64,000 nt of DNA from Blastomonas sp. SL216 (GCA_026625625.1 CP113055.1:1490501-1554500), one strand, 5' to 3'. Shown: positions 17,021 to 26,206, counted from the first letter of the stretch. The notes: generated by a model from the letters alone, not told the origin. Numbers and translations: made by a program.

Positions 17021-17409
17021 GTTTCGTCCTTGCCAGATTCGTCGATCCGCCCCTCGCGCACCTCGGCGCGCGCCTCGTGGATCAGCATCGCCGCCTTCGA
17101 CACGCGCAGCGACAGGATGACCAGCGCAAAGGTCAGCGGCACCCAGAGCAGGACATGCACCCAGAAGGGCGGGCTCGCCTTGACCTGAAGCACGACCGCA
17201 AGCGCGGAGACCAGCGCGCCGATGACGAGGATCAGGAACGCCGCAGGGCCATCGCCGACATTATAGGCCGAAAAATCATGGCCACAGGCACGGCAGCGGG
17301 GGGCGAAGCGGACCCAGCCGGCAAACAGCGTGCGCGCACCGCAGGAAGGGCATTCGCCAAAAAGGGCAGCCTGGATCAGCGGCGATCGCGGGTTCGTGCC
17401 CTCAGGCAC
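17017..17409 (-). CDS. DUF983 membrane protein, GTG start
   Basis: A 130-residue protein. The frame is open upstream, but homologous-looking sequence begins at NPRSPLIQAALFGECPSC, and a GTG at 17409 overlaps the stop of the DUF3291 gene, so GTG is the likely start. An N-terminal zinc-ribbon-like CPSC (20-23) and CRAC (39-42) pair is followed by two transmembrane helices (about 55-77 and 84-103). DUF983 genes are a regular part of alphaproteobacterial cox operons; the molecular role is not established. It overlaps surf1 by four bases. Confidence 0.8.
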   Translation of the reverse strand: MPEGTNPRSPLIQAALFGECPSCGARTLFAGWVRFAPRCRACGHDFSAYNVGDGPAAFLILVIGALVSALAVVLQVKASPPFWVHVLLWVPLTFALVILSLRVSKAAMLIHEARAEVREGRIDESGKDET

Positions 17410-17917
17410 GCCCGATGCACCAGGGATCAGGTTTCCAGTCGACCGGAGGCATCGCCGTGCCGGGATGCGGGAATTGCTGCTTGAACGTGAAAGCGTGCGG
17501 GCTGGGCCCGAACCGGTCGAGCCGCCACAGCGCAGCGAGCCCTTCATCAACCCCGGGAATGTGCCCCGCTGGCACCCACCAGAGCGCTTGATAGGCGCTG
17601 TCCATCCGCTCGATCCACTCGCGCCGACGCGCCATCACCGGCGTGTGCGCGCTGCGGTAGACGAAATCGAACAGGCTGGCAGGATCGCGCCAGACCGACA
17701 TGTTGACCACGAACCGCGGATCGGGAGTCGGCTGAAGATCCACTGCGTTGCCGCTGTCGCTCTGCAACCGCCAGACATAGCCATCGGACTGCTCGGCAAT
17801 GGCATTGATTCCATCGAGCATATTCATGAACCCGGCTACGACCGGATCCTCAGGATGCGCGATCAGCCGGGCGACATTTATCTGGGCGATATGCCAGCCG
17901 GGCTGATCGGTCATCAC
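17402..17917 (-). CDS. DUF3291 domain protein
   Basis: A 171-residue cytoplasmic protein matching the DUF3291 pattern: HIAQINVARLIAHPEDP near the N-terminus, VNMSVWRDPASLFDFVY in the middle, and ALWWVPAGHIPGVDEGLAALWRL near the C-terminus. The fold resembles the dimeric alpha+beta barrel monooxygenases, and no enzyme activity is known. It lies 16 bases after coxC and overlaps the DUF983 start. The second Met (MT...) is an equally possible start. Confidence 0.82.
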   Translation of the reverse strand: MMTDQPGWHIAQINVARLIAHPEDPVVAGFMNMLDGINAIAEQSDGYVWRLQSDSGNAVDLQPTPDPRFVVNMSVWRDPASLFDFVYRSAHTPVMARRREWIERMDSAYQALWWVPAGHIPGVDEGLAALWRLDRFGPSPHAFTFKQQFPHPGTAMPPVDWKPDPWCIGRA

Positions 17918-17933
17918 TGGTTACTCGAAACTA

Positions 17934-18749
17934 TCAGTGCGTCGCAGCGCCCCAGCCACCCCAGACATAGATGACCAGGAAGAGGAACAGCCACACCACG
18001 TCGACGAAATGCCAGTACCAGGCAGCCGCTTCGAAACCGAAATGCTGCTTGGGGGTGAAGTGGCCCTTGTACGCGCGCACCAGGCAGACGATCAGGAAGA
18101 TCGTGCCGACCAGCACGTGGAAGCCGTGGAAGCCGGTCGCCATGTAGAAGGACGAACCGTAGTTCAGATCCTTGAACGGGAACGGCGCGACCGAATATTC
18201 ATAGGCCTGAACGCAGCTGAACACGGCGCCCAGCAGGATCGTCAGCCACAGGCCCTTGATCAGGCCGTCACGGTCGCCGTTGATCAGCGAGTGGTGCGCC
18301 CAGGTGACCGTGGTGCCCGAGCAGAGCAGGATCAGCGTGTTGAGCAGCGGCAGTTCGAAGGCGTTGAGCACTTCGACGCCCTTGGGCGGCCACACGCCGC
18401 CGATCACGTCAGCGGTCGAGGGGAAGAGCGAGAAATCGAACCAGGCCCAGAACCAGCCGACGAAGAACATGACTTCGGAGGCGATGAACAGGATCATGCC
18501 ATAGCGCAGGTGCAGCTGCACCACCGGGGTATGGTCGCCGGCATGGGCTTCCTTCACCACCTGCGCCCACCAGCCGTACATCGTGCCGATCACACCGGCG
18601 AGACCGGCGTAGAAAACGATGCCCGACTTGTCCATGCTGTGCATCCACAGAATGGCGCCAACCGCCATGACAAGCGCCGCCATCGATCCGGCGAACGGCC
18701 AGATGCTGGGGGGAAGAATATGATAATCGTGGTTCTTTGTTCCGGCCAT
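17934..18749 (-). CDS. coxC: cytochrome c oxidase subunit III
   Basis: A 271-residue polytopic membrane protein with seven predicted helices, the usual subunit III layout. Seen are the N-terminal NHDYHILPPSIWPF, the RYGMILFIASEVMFFVGWFW helix with the conserved Glu, THHSL-like WAHHSLINGDRDG, the GFHGFHVLVGTIFL helix, and the terminal AAWYWHFVDVVWLFLFLVIY. It is the third core subunit of aa3 oxidase in the inner membrane. It follows ctaG by 43 bases. Confidence 0.96.
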   Translation of the reverse strand: MAGTKNHDYHILPPSIWPFAGSMAALVMAVGAILWMHSMDKSGIVFYAGLAGVIGTMYGWWAQVVKEAHAGDHTPVVQLHLRYGMILFIASEVMFFVGWFWAWFDFSLFPSTADVIGGVWPPKGVEVLNAFELPLLNTLILLCSGTTVTWAHHSLINGDRDGLIKGLWLTILLGAVFSCVQAYEYSVAPFPFKDLNYGSSFYMATGFHGFHVLVGTIFLIVCLVRAYKGHFTPKQHFGFEAAAWYWHFVDVVWLFLFLVIYVWGGWGAATH

Positions 18750-18792
18750 CTCTCTGGTCCCCGTCGTCCCTTAAACGTCTTGTGCTAAGCCC

Positions 18793-19368
18793 TTAACTGC
18801 CCTTTTTCGCCTGGTCCAGCGGGTAAAAGGTGTAGCTGAGGGTAATCTCTTCGATATCCTTGGTGTCCGGATCGGTCAGGATCGCGGGATCCACATAATA
18901 GATCACCGGCATCCGCACCTTCTCACCCGGCGCCAGCGTCTGCTCGGTGAAGCAGAAGCACTGCACCTTGGCGAAATAACGCCCGGCCTGGGTCGGCGTG
19001 ACGTTGAACGTTGCGGTCCCGGTCACCGGCTTGCTCGACAAATTGGTGGCAGTGAACGCCGCCATGTCGCGCGCGCCGATGGTGATCTTTTCGGTCGGAT
19101 TTTCCGGCTTGAAACGCCACGGAAGCGCCGAGGACACATTCGAATCGAACCGCACTGTGATGACCTTGTCGGTCACCGCAACCTTGGCTGCATCCGCTTC
19201 GCTGACCTTCATCGTCGTGCCACCAAAGCCGGTCGCCTCGCAGAAGATGCGGTAGAGCGGCACGGCAGCATAGCCCAGGCCCAGCATGGCCAGCGCCAGG
19301 CTGAGCGCGATGATCCCTGCCCGCCGGTTGCGGCGCGCCATGTCGGGGCTGATCGCAGCGCTGCTCAT
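18793..19368 (-). CDS. ctaG: cytochrome c oxidase assembly protein CtaG (Cox11)
   Basis: A 191-residue copper chaperone that delivers CuB to subunit I. It has one N-terminal membrane helix (about 17-36) and a periplasmic immunoglobulin-like domain with the copper motif QCFCF (Cys137, Cys139) plus Cys43 beyond the helix, as in Cox11. The start at 19368 was chosen because it overlaps the stop of the small upstream gene (ATGA) and removes a non-homologous leader. Confidence 0.94.
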   Translation of the reverse strand: MSSAAISPDMARRNRRAGIIALSLALAMLGLGYAAVPLYRIFCEATGFGGTTMKVSEADAAKVAVTDKVITVRFDSNVSSALPWRFKPENPTEKITIGARDMAAFTATNLSSKPVTGTATFNVTPTQAGRYFAKVQCFCFTEQTLAPGEKVRMPVIYYVDPAILTDPDTKDIEEITLSYTFYPLDQAKKGS

Positions 19369-19523
19369 CCCCACACCCCGATCTTCACGATGGTGATGAC
19401 ATAGAACAGCACGCACAAGGCGATGAGGATACCGGCCATGAACAGCGCGCGGCTGCGCTGGCGGGCGCGCAACTGAGCGAGCACTGCAGGATCGCTGAAA
19501 TCGGGGGTCGGGCGATCGGTCAT
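19365..19523 (-). CDS. small single-helix membrane protein of the cox operon
   Basis: A 52-residue protein too short for common gene-finding cut-offs. It reads [18 protein letters not shown], a basic RARQRSR segment, then one hydrophobic helix ending in VKIGVWG. Both its start and its stop overlap neighbours by four bases (ATGA with ctaB and with ctaG), which is strong evidence that it is translated. Similar short single-helix proteins lie between ctaB and ctaG in many alphaproteobacterial oxidase operons; the role is unknown but probably in oxidase biogenesis. Confidence 0.82.
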   Translation of the reverse strand: MTDRPTPDFSDPAVLAQLRARQRSRALFMAGILIALCVLFYVITIVKIGVWG

Positions 19524-20494
19524 GCCGCGATCACCGGAACCACCGCGCGGTCGACGACCACGGCGGCAAAGATCAGGAACAGATAGACGATCGAATAGGC
19601 GAACAGCTGCTTTTCGGGCTTGAGCGCATCGCCCTCGCCCGCCGTGCGGAAACCGACGCGCGCAGCCAGCGCCACGAAGATTGCCGACAGCACGAACGCG
19701 CTGATGCCATAGGTCCAGCCGACCAGGCCCAGTGCGGCGGGTGCCATCACGGTGGCGAGCAGCACCAGCGAATAGCCGAACACCTGATGGCGCGTGGACT
19801 TTTCACCCGCGACATTGGGCATCATCGGAATGCCGACGCGCGCATAATCCATCTTCACGAACAGCGCGAGCGCCCAGAAATGCGGCGGGGTCCAGAAGAA
19901 GATGATCGAGAACAGCAGGATCGGCAGCATCGTGACATCGCCGGTCACGGCGGCCCAGCCGATCACCGGCGGAAACGCCCCTGCCCCGCCACCGATGACG
20001 ATGTTCTGCGGCGTGTTGGGCTTCAGCCAGATCGTGTAGATCACGGCATAATAGAAGACCGAAAAGGCCAGGATCCCGGCGGCGAGCCAGTTGACCGCCA
20101 GCCCCATGATGACGACCGAAAAGCCCGACAGCGCCAGGCCGAACTGCAACGCAGCCTCACGCTCCATGCGCCCGGCAGGGATCGGACGGTTGGCGGTGCG
20201 CTTCATCAGCGCGTCGAGATCGGATTCGTAATACTGGTTGAGCGCGGCGGCACCGCCTGCGCCCATCGCGATGCACAGGATCGCGACAAAGCCGATGACC
20301 GGATGGATATGGCCCGGCGCGGCCAGCAGGCCGCACAGGCCGGTGAACACCACCAGACGGATCACGCCCGGCTTGGTCAGCGCCCAGAAATCGCGCCAGT
20401 GCGCGGGCATAAGCACGCCCTGCTGGGCGGCCATGGCTCCGGTCTGCGCCTGAATCTGCGGTACGGCTTCGGTCATGCTCATGTCGGTACCCAT
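19520..20494 (-). CDS. ctaB: protoheme IX farnesyltransferase (heme O synthase)
   Basis: A 324-residue UbiA-family membrane enzyme that attaches farnesyl to heme b, giving heme O, the precursor of heme A for aa3 oxidase. The first Asp-rich motif is [15 protein letters not shown] with NRPIP after it, and several hydrophobic helices (about nine) span the rest, including [12 protein letters not shown] with its conserved PPHFWAL loop. Its last codons overlap the small downstream gene by four bases. A second start six codons in (MSMTEA) is possible. Confidence 0.95.
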   Translation of the reverse strand: MGTDMSMTEAVPQIQAQTGAMAAQQGVLMPAHWRDFWALTKPGVIRLVVFTGLCGLLAAPGHIHPVIGFVAILCIAMGAGGAAALNQYYESDLDALMKRTANRPIPAGRMEREAALQFGLALSGFSVVIMGLAVNWLAAGILAFSVFYYAVIYTIWLKPNTPQNIVIGGGAGAFPPVIGWAAVTGDVTMLPILLFSIIFFWTPPHFWALALFVKMDYARVGIPMMPNVAGEKSTRHQVFGYSLVLLATVMAPAALGLVGWTYGISAFVLSAIFVALAARVGFRTAGEGDALKPEKQLFAYSIVYLFLIFAAVVVDRAVVPVIAA

Positions 20495-20584
20495 ATGGCA
20501 AACCCCTCGCCGGCATGGTGAGGGGTGCCGGGCCGGTTCGGGTTGCCCCTTACCGGCCCTGTCGGAGTTGCGAAGCTGCTGCGA

Positions 20585-22252
20585 TCACTTGATGACGGGC
20601 AGCGTTTCGAACTGGTGGAACGGCGGCGGACTGGACAGGGTCCATTCCAGCGTCGTTGCACCTTCGCCCCAGTAGTTGCCTTCCGCACGACGACCGGCAA
20701 CCAGCGCATAGGCGATGTTGATGAAGAAGATCAGCATGCCGGCGGCCATGATGGCGTAACCCAGCGAGGCGATCTCGTTCCAGTAGGCGAAGGCTTCCGG
20801 ATAATCGGGGTAGCGACGCGGCATGCCCTGACGGCCCAGGAAGTGCATCGGGAAGAACAGAACGTTCACGCCGACGAAGAACACCCAGAAGTGCAGGTGG
20901 CCGAGCAGCTCGCTATAGTGACGGCCGCTCATCTTCGGGAACCAGTAGTAAAAACCGGCGAAGATCGAGAACACCGCGCCCAGCGAGAGCACATAGTGGA
21001 AGTGCGCGACCACGTAGTAGGTGTCGTGCATGTTGTCGTCGACGCCGCCATTGGCGAGAACGACGCCGGTGACGCCACCAACGGTGAACATGAAGATGAA
21101 GCCCAGCGCCCAGACCATCGGGGTCTTGAAGGTGAGCGAACCGCCCCACATCGTCGCGATCCACGAGAAGATCTTGATGCCGGTGGGCACCGCGATGACC
21201 ATGGTTGCGGCGGTGAAGTACATCTTCATGTTAACCGACAGACCGACGGTGAACATGTGGTGCGCCCACACCACGAAGCCGACGACGCCGATGGCGACCA
21301 TGGCATAGGCCATGCCGAGATAGCCGAACACGGGCTTCTTCGAGAAGGTTGCGATGATGTGGCTGATCATGCCGAATCCGGGCAGGATCATGATGTACAC
21401 TTCAGGGTGGCCGAAGAACCAGAACAGGTGCTGGTAGAGAACCGGGTCACCACCGCCTGCGGCGTTGAAGAAGGCCGAACCGAAGTTGCGGTCGGTCAGC
21501 AGCATGGTGATGGCAGCGGCCAGAACCGGCAGCGAGAGGAGAAGCAGGAACGCGGTCACCAGCATCGACCACACGAACAGCGGCATCTTGTTGAGCGTCA
21601 TGCCCGGAGCGCGCATGTTGAAGATGGTGGTGATGAAGTTGATGGCACCCAGGATCGACGAGGCACCGGCAAGGTGCAGCGACAGGATGGCAAGGTCAAC
21701 TGCGGGGCCAACCGAACCGCTGGTCGACAGCGGCGCGTAGACCGTCCAGCCGGTACCAGCCCCCAGGCCCGAACCGCCGGGCACGAAAGTCGAGCCGAGC
21801 AGCAGCAGGAACGCGGGGATCAGCAGCCAGAACGAGATATTGTTCATCCGCGGGAAGGCCATGTCCGGCGCGCCGATCATGATCGGAACGAACCAGTTGC
21901 CGAAGCCGCCGACCATGGCGGGCATCACCATGAAGAACACCATGATCAGACCGTGCGCCGTGATCAGCACGTTCCACATGTGATAGGCCTGGTCGAGCGT
22001 GGCTTCGCTGCCCTGCATCATCGTGGCCCAGCCCTGCAGATACTGCACGCCGGGCTGCGCGAGTTCCATGCGCATCAGGCCGGAAATCGCACCGCCGATG
22101 ATCCCCGCGACGATCGCGAAGATCAGGTACAGCGTACCGATGTCCTTGTGGTTGGTCGACATGAACCAGCGCTGGAAAAACGCGGGCTTGTGATCGTCAT
22201 GTGCATGATCATGGTCATGCAGATCGGCCGGATTGGCTGCAATCGTGGTCAT
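20585..22252 (-). CDS. ctaD: cytochrome c oxidase subunit I
   Basis: A 555-residue polytopic subunit with twelve helices, the catalytic heme a / heme a3-CuB core of aa3 oxidase. The CuB ligand and cross-linked Tyr motif [10 protein letters not shown] is present, as are the HHMFTVG His pair, the heme-ligand VAHFHYVLS, the [15 protein letters not shown] motif and the K-channel region. The N-terminus is His/Asp-rich ([11 protein letters not shown]). It lies 15 bases after coxB and 90 bases before ctaB. Confidence 0.97.
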   Translation of the reverse strand: MTTIAANPADLHDHDHAHDDHKPAFFQRWFMSTNHKDIGTLYLIFAIVAGIIGGAISGLMRMELAQPGVQYLQGWATMMQGSEATLDQAYHMWNVLITAHGLIMVFFMVMPAMVGGFGNWFVPIMIGAPDMAFPRMNNISFWLLIPAFLLLLGSTFVPGGSGLGAGTGWTVYAPLSTSGSVGPAVDLAILSLHLAGASSILGAINFITTIFNMRAPGMTLNKMPLFVWSMLVTAFLLLLSLPVLAAAITMLLTDRNFGSAFFNAAGGGDPVLYQHLFWFFGHPEVYIMILPGFGMISHIIATFSKKPVFGYLGMAYAMVAIGVVGFVVWAHHMFTVGLSVNMKMYFTAATMVIAVPTGIKIFSWIATMWGGSLTFKTPMVWALGFIFMFTVGGVTGVVLANGGVDDNMHDTYYVVAHFHYVLSLGAVFSIFAGFYYWFPKMSGRHYSELLGHLHFWVFFVGVNVLFFPMHFLGRQGMPRRYPDYPEAFAYWNEIASLGYAIMAAGMLIFFINIAYALVAGRRAEGNYWGEGATTLEWTLSSPPPFHQFETLPVIK

Positions 22253-22267
22253 GGTCTTGCCCTGTCC

Positions 22268-23362
22268 TTACTGAGCGGCTGCAGGAGCGGCAGCGGCTGC
22301 GGCCGCGCCTTCTGCTGCGGGAGTGGTGGTGGCGGCTGCCGAAACTGCGGCGGGTGCTGCAGCGGCGGGAGCGGCGGCGGCGACTTCATCGCCCTTGACG
22401 GTGCCGCCCTGCGAACGGACCCATGCGTCGAACTTGGCGCGCGGAAGCGCTTCGACGGCGATCGGCATGAAGCCGTGACGCGCGCCGCACAGTTCGGAGC
22501 ACTGGCCGTAATAGACGCCCGGTTCCTTGATGATCAGCATCTTCTCGTTCGAACGACCGGGAACGGCATCCATCTTGAACCAGAGCGAAGGCACCGCGAA
22601 GCTGTGGATCACGTCCGATGCGGTGGTGATGATGCGGATCGGCTCACCGGCGGGGACGACCATGCGGTTGTCCACCGCAAGCTGGTGCGGCTCGCCGCGC
22701 TTGGCGGCATCTTCTTCGCTCAGCATGTTCGACACGACTTCGAAGTCGCCATTGTCGGGATAGCTATAGCCCCAGTACCACTGATAGCCGGTCACCTTGA
22801 CGGTCACGGCATCGGCGGGGGCCGGCTTGTACTGCTTGGCGAGCAGATCGATCGAAGGGACGGCAACACCGACCAGGATGAGCACCGGAACCAGCGTCCA
22901 GATAACCTCGATGGTGGTGTTATGCGTGACCTTCGACGCCACCGGGTTGGCGGCAGCGCGATAGCGCACGATGATCCAGATCAGCAGACCCAGCACCAGC
23001 AGCGAGATCGCGACGATGATCGGCAGCAGGACCGACGTGTCGAGCCAGTGCGCATATTCGCCAAGCTCGGAATACTGGTCCTGGAAATCGATGCCCTTGT
23101 CGACGGGCATGCCCTTGCCGGCGGTGGGCGCCATCGGCGTGTAGCTCGAATCGAGCGCCGATGCGGCAGCGTCAGCCGGGGCAGCTTCAGCGGCAGCGGC
23201 CGGAGCGGCAGCTTCAGGCGCTGCAGCTGCGGGCGCGGCTTGCGCGCTGGGGGTGGGCGCCGTCACCGGCGGAGCGGGCGGCGTCTGGGCCAGCGCCATC
23301 GGCGCGGTAACGAGAACAAGGGCTGCGAAACCAATAGATTTCGTCCAAGATGCGAACGCCAT
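22268..23362 (-). CDS. coxB: cytochrome c oxidase subunit II
   Basis: A 364-residue subunit carrying the CuA site, with ligands His253, Cys288, Glu290 (carbonyl), Cys292, His296 and Met299 within GQCSELCGARHGFM. A signal peptide ends near residue 25 (MALAQ), then an Ala/Pro-rich stretch (about 27-69), two transmembrane helices (about 110-132 and 152-172) and the aromatic GYQWYWGYSYP electron-entry patch. An Ala-rich tail follows (about 328-363). The two low-complexity arms make it longer than usual. It is first in the oxidase operon; the start at 23362 (MAFASW) gives the proper signal peptide. Confidence 0.96.
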   Translation of the reverse strand: MAFASWTKSIGFAALVLVTAPMALAQTPPAPPVTAPTPSAQAAPAAAAPEAAAPAAAAEAAPADAAASALDSSYTPMAPTAGKGMPVDKGIDFQDQYSELGEYAHWLDTSVLLPIIVAISLLVLGLLIWIIVRYRAAANPVASKVTHNTTIEVIWTLVPVLILVGVAVPSIDLLAKQYKPAPADAVTVKVTGYQWYWGYSYPDNGDFEVVSNMLSEEDAAKRGEPHQLAVDNRMVVPAGEPIRIITTASDVIHSFAVPSLWFKMDAVPGRSNEKMLIIKEPGVYYGQCSELCGARHGFMPIAVEALPRAKFDAWVRSQGGTVKGDEVAAAAPAAAAPAAVSAAATTTPAAEGAAAAAAAPAAAQ

Positions 23363-23448
23363 TCGTAGAATGTCCCTGTATAGGCAGGGCATCCGTCCAC
23401 GTCCCATAGTGCCGGATCACTGCCGTGTTTGCGTCATAGCTACAGGTG

Positions 23449-23484
23449 CCTATACGCAGGCTTGCCGCCAGTCTCAAGCCAATC
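23449..23484 (-). promoter_or_regulatory. predicted promoter of the cytochrome oxidase operon
   Basis: On the minus strand TTGAGA (23477-23472) and TATAGG (23454-23449) are 17 bases apart, about 80 bases before the coxB start. The block 23465-23484 is 17/20 identical to the block at the multiheme operon promoter (10662-10681), in the same register to the -35 and -10. Whether this is a regulator site or just a shared promoter form is not known. Confidence 0.5.
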
Positions 23485-23558
23485 TAGGGATATTTTTTAA
23501 GCGGAGGTTCAGCTTGGCGACCCCCTGCCCGGCGACGCTACGTAAAGGGTATATCAAG

Positions 23559-24152
23559 ATGCAGGATGATGACATTCTGGCCGAATTTCGCGCCAGCCAG
23601 GCCTTGCTGGAGGGGCATTTCATCCTCTCGTCCGGGCTGCACAGCGCGCACTATCTGCAGTGCGCCCGGGTGCTGATGGACCCGATGCGCGCCTCGCGCC
23701 TGGCGAGCGCACTCGCCGCGCGGATGCCGCGCGATCTGCGGGCGCAGATCGACCTTGTCGTATCGCCCGCGATGGGCGGCCTTATAATAGGGCATGAAAT
23801 GGGACGCGCGCTGGGCGTCGAGGCGATGTTCGTCGAACGCCCCACTGGCACCTTCGAACTGCGCCGCGGATTTGCCATCAAGCCGGGCCAGAAGGTGCTG
23901 CTGATGGAGGATGTCGTCACCACCGGCCTTTCCTCGCGCGAGGCGATTGCGGCAGTCAATGAAGCCGGCGGCCAGGTTATCGCCGCCGGTGCGCTGGTCG
24001 ACCGCTCCGCCGGAGAAGCCTCGCTAGGTGTGCCCTTCTTCCCGCTGATTTCGCTCAACTTCCCGAGCTATCCCGCCGATTCGTTGCCGCCGGAACTGGC
24101 CGCAGTGCCCGCCACCAAACCGGGCAGCCGCAAGGAACCCGAAGCAGCATGA
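23559..24152 (+). CDS. pyrE: orotate phosphoribosyltransferase
   Basis: A 197-residue enzyme joining orotate and PRPP to make OMP in pyrimidine synthesis. The start at 23559 (MQDDDILAEF) fits the family; the frame is open upstream but that part is not homologous-looking. The PRPP-binding motif is LLMEDVVTTGLSS (114-126), with SSGLHSAHYLQCA near the N-terminus and the SPAMGGLIIGHEMGRALG region (69-86). It heads a tight unit with a serine hydrolase, pdxJ, acpS and lepB, and diverges from the oxidase operon. Confidence 0.94.
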   Translation: MQDDDILAEFRASQALLEGHFILSSGLHSAHYLQCARVLMDPMRASRLASALAARMPRDLRAQIDLVVSPAMGGLIIGHEMGRALGVEAMFVERPTGTFELRRGFAIKPGQKVLLMEDVVTTGLSSREAIAAVNEAGGQVIAAGALVDRSAGEASLGVPFFPLISLNFPSYPADSLPPELAAVPATKPGSRKEPEAA

Positions 24153-25276
24153 GCGCCGCATTCCGGCGCGCCCTGGGGGCCGCAGCCACGCTGGCAGGAC
24201 TGATGCTGGCCACACCTTCGGCTGCGCAATCGTCCGAGGCCCGCATCGACGCCGCTGCCAGCAGCGCGCGCTTTGCCGGTGTGGTGCTCGCAGCAAAGGG
24301 CGATTCCGTGATCGTCCGCAAAAGCTATGACAGCCCGATCCCGCCGGGCATGCTCAGCGACTATGAGGAGCCGTTCGACCTCGGCATCCGCTGGCGCTGG
24401 GCCTCGGTCACCAAGCAGGTGATCGCGGTGCTGATCATGCAGCAGGTCGAGGCCGGACGGATCGACCTGGATGCGCCCTTGTCGCGCTATCTGCCGGGCT
24501 TTGCCTCTGCCAATGCAGACAAGGCCAGCGTGCGGCAGTTGCTCAAGCATCAGGCCGGTCTGCCCAATCCCGATGACAGCCCGCGCGACGGCGATGCCCT
24601 GCCCGCTTATTATGGCCATGGCTATACCGGCAGCCGCGACCCGATGACGGGCTATTGCGCCGGAACACCCAAGGCTGCGCCCGGTGGCAATTGGGAGTAT
24701 AACAATTGCGATTTCATCGTCGCCGGTGCGCTGCTGGAGGCGGTCACGGGCACGCCCTGGCCGCAACTGGTGGCAGAGCGCATCGCCACCCCGCTCAAGA
24801 CCCAGACGCTGAACACGTCCGTGCTGCCCGATAGGCTCCCCTATCAGTTCGAGATCGGCGAATTCGGCACCAGAGTTCCCGAACGCCCATTCGATCTGAG
24901 CGCCTTCGGCGCGTCGGGCGGCTTGTTCGGCACCGTTGACGATCTGTGGCATTTCGACCGGGCCCTGATGACCGGACAGCTGATCGGTGCCGAAGCCCTG
25001 GCGCAATTGTGGCAGAGCAGCCCGGAGCAGGGCTTTATCGCCATGGGCCAATGGGTCTACGAGGTGCCGATTGCCGGATGCGATGCGCCGGTGCGCATCG
25101 TCGAACGGCGCGGTTCGATCGGCGGCACCGCCGTGCGCAACTTCATTCTGCCAGACAAGGATATCGTCGTGATTGCCTTTACCAACCGGGGCGCGTTCGA
25201 GTCAGGGTTCGGCGAACCCTGGCAGGGCAAGGGATTCAGCCATGACCTGATCAGCGCAGCGGCGTGCCCGGCATGA
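24149..25276 (+). CDS. secreted serine hydrolase, beta-lactamase/class C type
   Basis: A 375-residue protein with a signal peptide ending near residue 27 (SAAQS). The catalytic tetrad SVTK (Ser86-Lys89) and YNN (184-186) are the SXXK and YXN motifs of the serine beta-lactamase/DD-peptidase/esterase superfamily; a KTG-equivalent may be the RRGSIGG region. The natural substrate is unknown; such proteins include esterases and D-aminopeptidases. It overlaps pyrE and pdxJ by four bases on each side (ATGA), so it is translationally embedded in the operon, an unusual place for it. Confidence 0.85.
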   Translation: MSAAFRRALGAAATLAGLMLATPSAAQSSEARIDAAASSARFAGVVLAAKGDSVIVRKSYDSPIPPGMLSDYEEPFDLGIRWRWASVTKQVIAVLIMQQVEAGRIDLDAPLSRYLPGFASANADKASVRQLLKHQAGLPNPDDSPRDGDALPAYYGHGYTGSRDPMTGYCAGTPKAAPGGNWEYNNCDFIVAGALLEAVTGTPWPQLVAERIATPLKTQTLNTSVLPDRLPYQFEIGEFGTRVPERPFDLSAFGASGGLFGTVDDLWHFDRALMTGQLIGAEALAQLWQSSPEQGFIAMGQWVYEVPIAGCDAPVRIVERRGSIGGTAVRNFILPDKDIVVIAFTNRGAFESGFGEPWQGKGFSHDLISAAACPA

Positions 25277-26013
25277 CCCATCACCTGCGTCTGGGCGTCA
25301 ACATCGACCATGTCGCCACCATCCGCAACGCGCGCGGCGGCGATCACCCCGATCCGATGCGCGCGGTGCGGATCGTGCAGCAGGCGGGCGGCGACGGCAT
25401 CACCGTGCACCTGCGCGAGGACCGGCGGCATATCCGCGACAGCGATCTCGACACGATCATGGCCGGGGCCACGCTGCCGATCAATCTGGAGATGGCCGCG
25501 ACCGAGGAGATGCTCGAGATCGCACTGCGCCACAAGCCGCATGCCGCGTGCATCGTGCCCGAAAAGCGCGAGGAGCGGACCACCGAGGGCGGGCTGGATG
25601 CGGCGGGCATGCACAACACGCTGGCGCCGATGGTCGGCCGCCTGACCGATGCGGGCATCCGGGTCAGCCTTTTCATTGAGCCCGAGGCGCGGCAGATCGA
25701 GGCGGCGATGCAACTGGCCGCGCCCGTGGTCGAGCTGCACACCGGACGCTATGCCCATCTGTGGCTGGACGAGGATGCTGCCGGGATCGAGGTGGAGCTG
25801 CGCCGAATCGCCGACGCCGCTGCCCTATGCGCCAAGAACGGCATCGAACCGCATGCGGGCCACGGCCTCACCTTCGACAATGTCCAGCCGATCGCCGCGA
25901 TTCCCCAGCTCGCCGAACTGAACATCGGCCATTATCTGATCGGCGAGGCGATATTCGACGGGCTGGAAGCCAGCATCCGCCGCATGCGTCAGCTGATGGA
26001 CGAAGCGCGATGA
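25273..26013 (+). CDS. pdxJ: pyridoxine 5'-phosphate synthase
   Basis: A 246-residue TIM-barrel enzyme that condenses 1-deoxyxylulose 5-phosphate with 3-amino-2-oxopropyl phosphate to make PNP in vitamin B6 synthesis. The signature LGVNIDHVATIRNARG is at the N-terminus, and HLREDRRHI, PEKREERTTEGGLD and the phosphate-binding NIGHYLIGEAIF near the C-terminus are all present. A GTG at 25264 is in frame, but the ATG at 25273 overlaps the preceding stop (ATGA) and fits the family start better. Confidence 0.96.
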   Translation: MTHHLRLGVNIDHVATIRNARGGDHPDPMRAVRIVQQAGGDGITVHLREDRRHIRDSDLDTIMAGATLPINLEMAATEEMLEIALRHKPHAACIVPEKREERTTEGGLDAAGMHNTLAPMVGRLTDAGIRVSLFIEPEARQIEAAMQLAAPVVELHTGRYAHLWLDEDAAGIEVELRRIADAAALCAKNGIEPHAGHGLTFDNVQPIAAIPQLAELNIGHYLIGEAIFDGLEASIRRMRQLMDEAR

Positions 26014-26042
26014 GCTTTGCGACGCGGAAAGTTCGCGCGCTA

Positions 26043-26200
26043 AACCCCTCTCCCTTTACGGGAGAGGGAGCGAGACTTGGCAGCTCGCTGCCTAGTCGCA
26101 GCGGGAGAGGGCTGATGCGCTATGCCGCCCCCCCTCTCCAAGAGTTGCTAGGCGGCAAGCCGCCAAGCCAACTCTTTCCTCCCCCGCAAGTGGGGAGGAG
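26043..26200. repeat. composite intergenic hairpin element ahead of acpS
   Basis: Several hairpins in series: CCCTCTCCC/GGGAGAGGG at the left, an AGAGTTG...GGCGGC-AA-GCCGCC...CAACTCT hairpin in 26140-26176, and CCTCCCC (26178-26184) pairing with GGGGAGG (26192-26198). The last arm is also the Shine-Dalgarno region of acpS (ATG at 26207). The element fills the pdxJ-acpS gap. Confidence 0.6.
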
Positions 26201-26206
26201 AGTTTC

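Noticed and set aside
20525-23368. A 947-codon plus-strand open frame opposite coxA and coxB
   Set aside because: The minus-strand genes are textbook oxidase subunits; the plus-strand frame is His/Arg/Glu-rich and without domain signatures.
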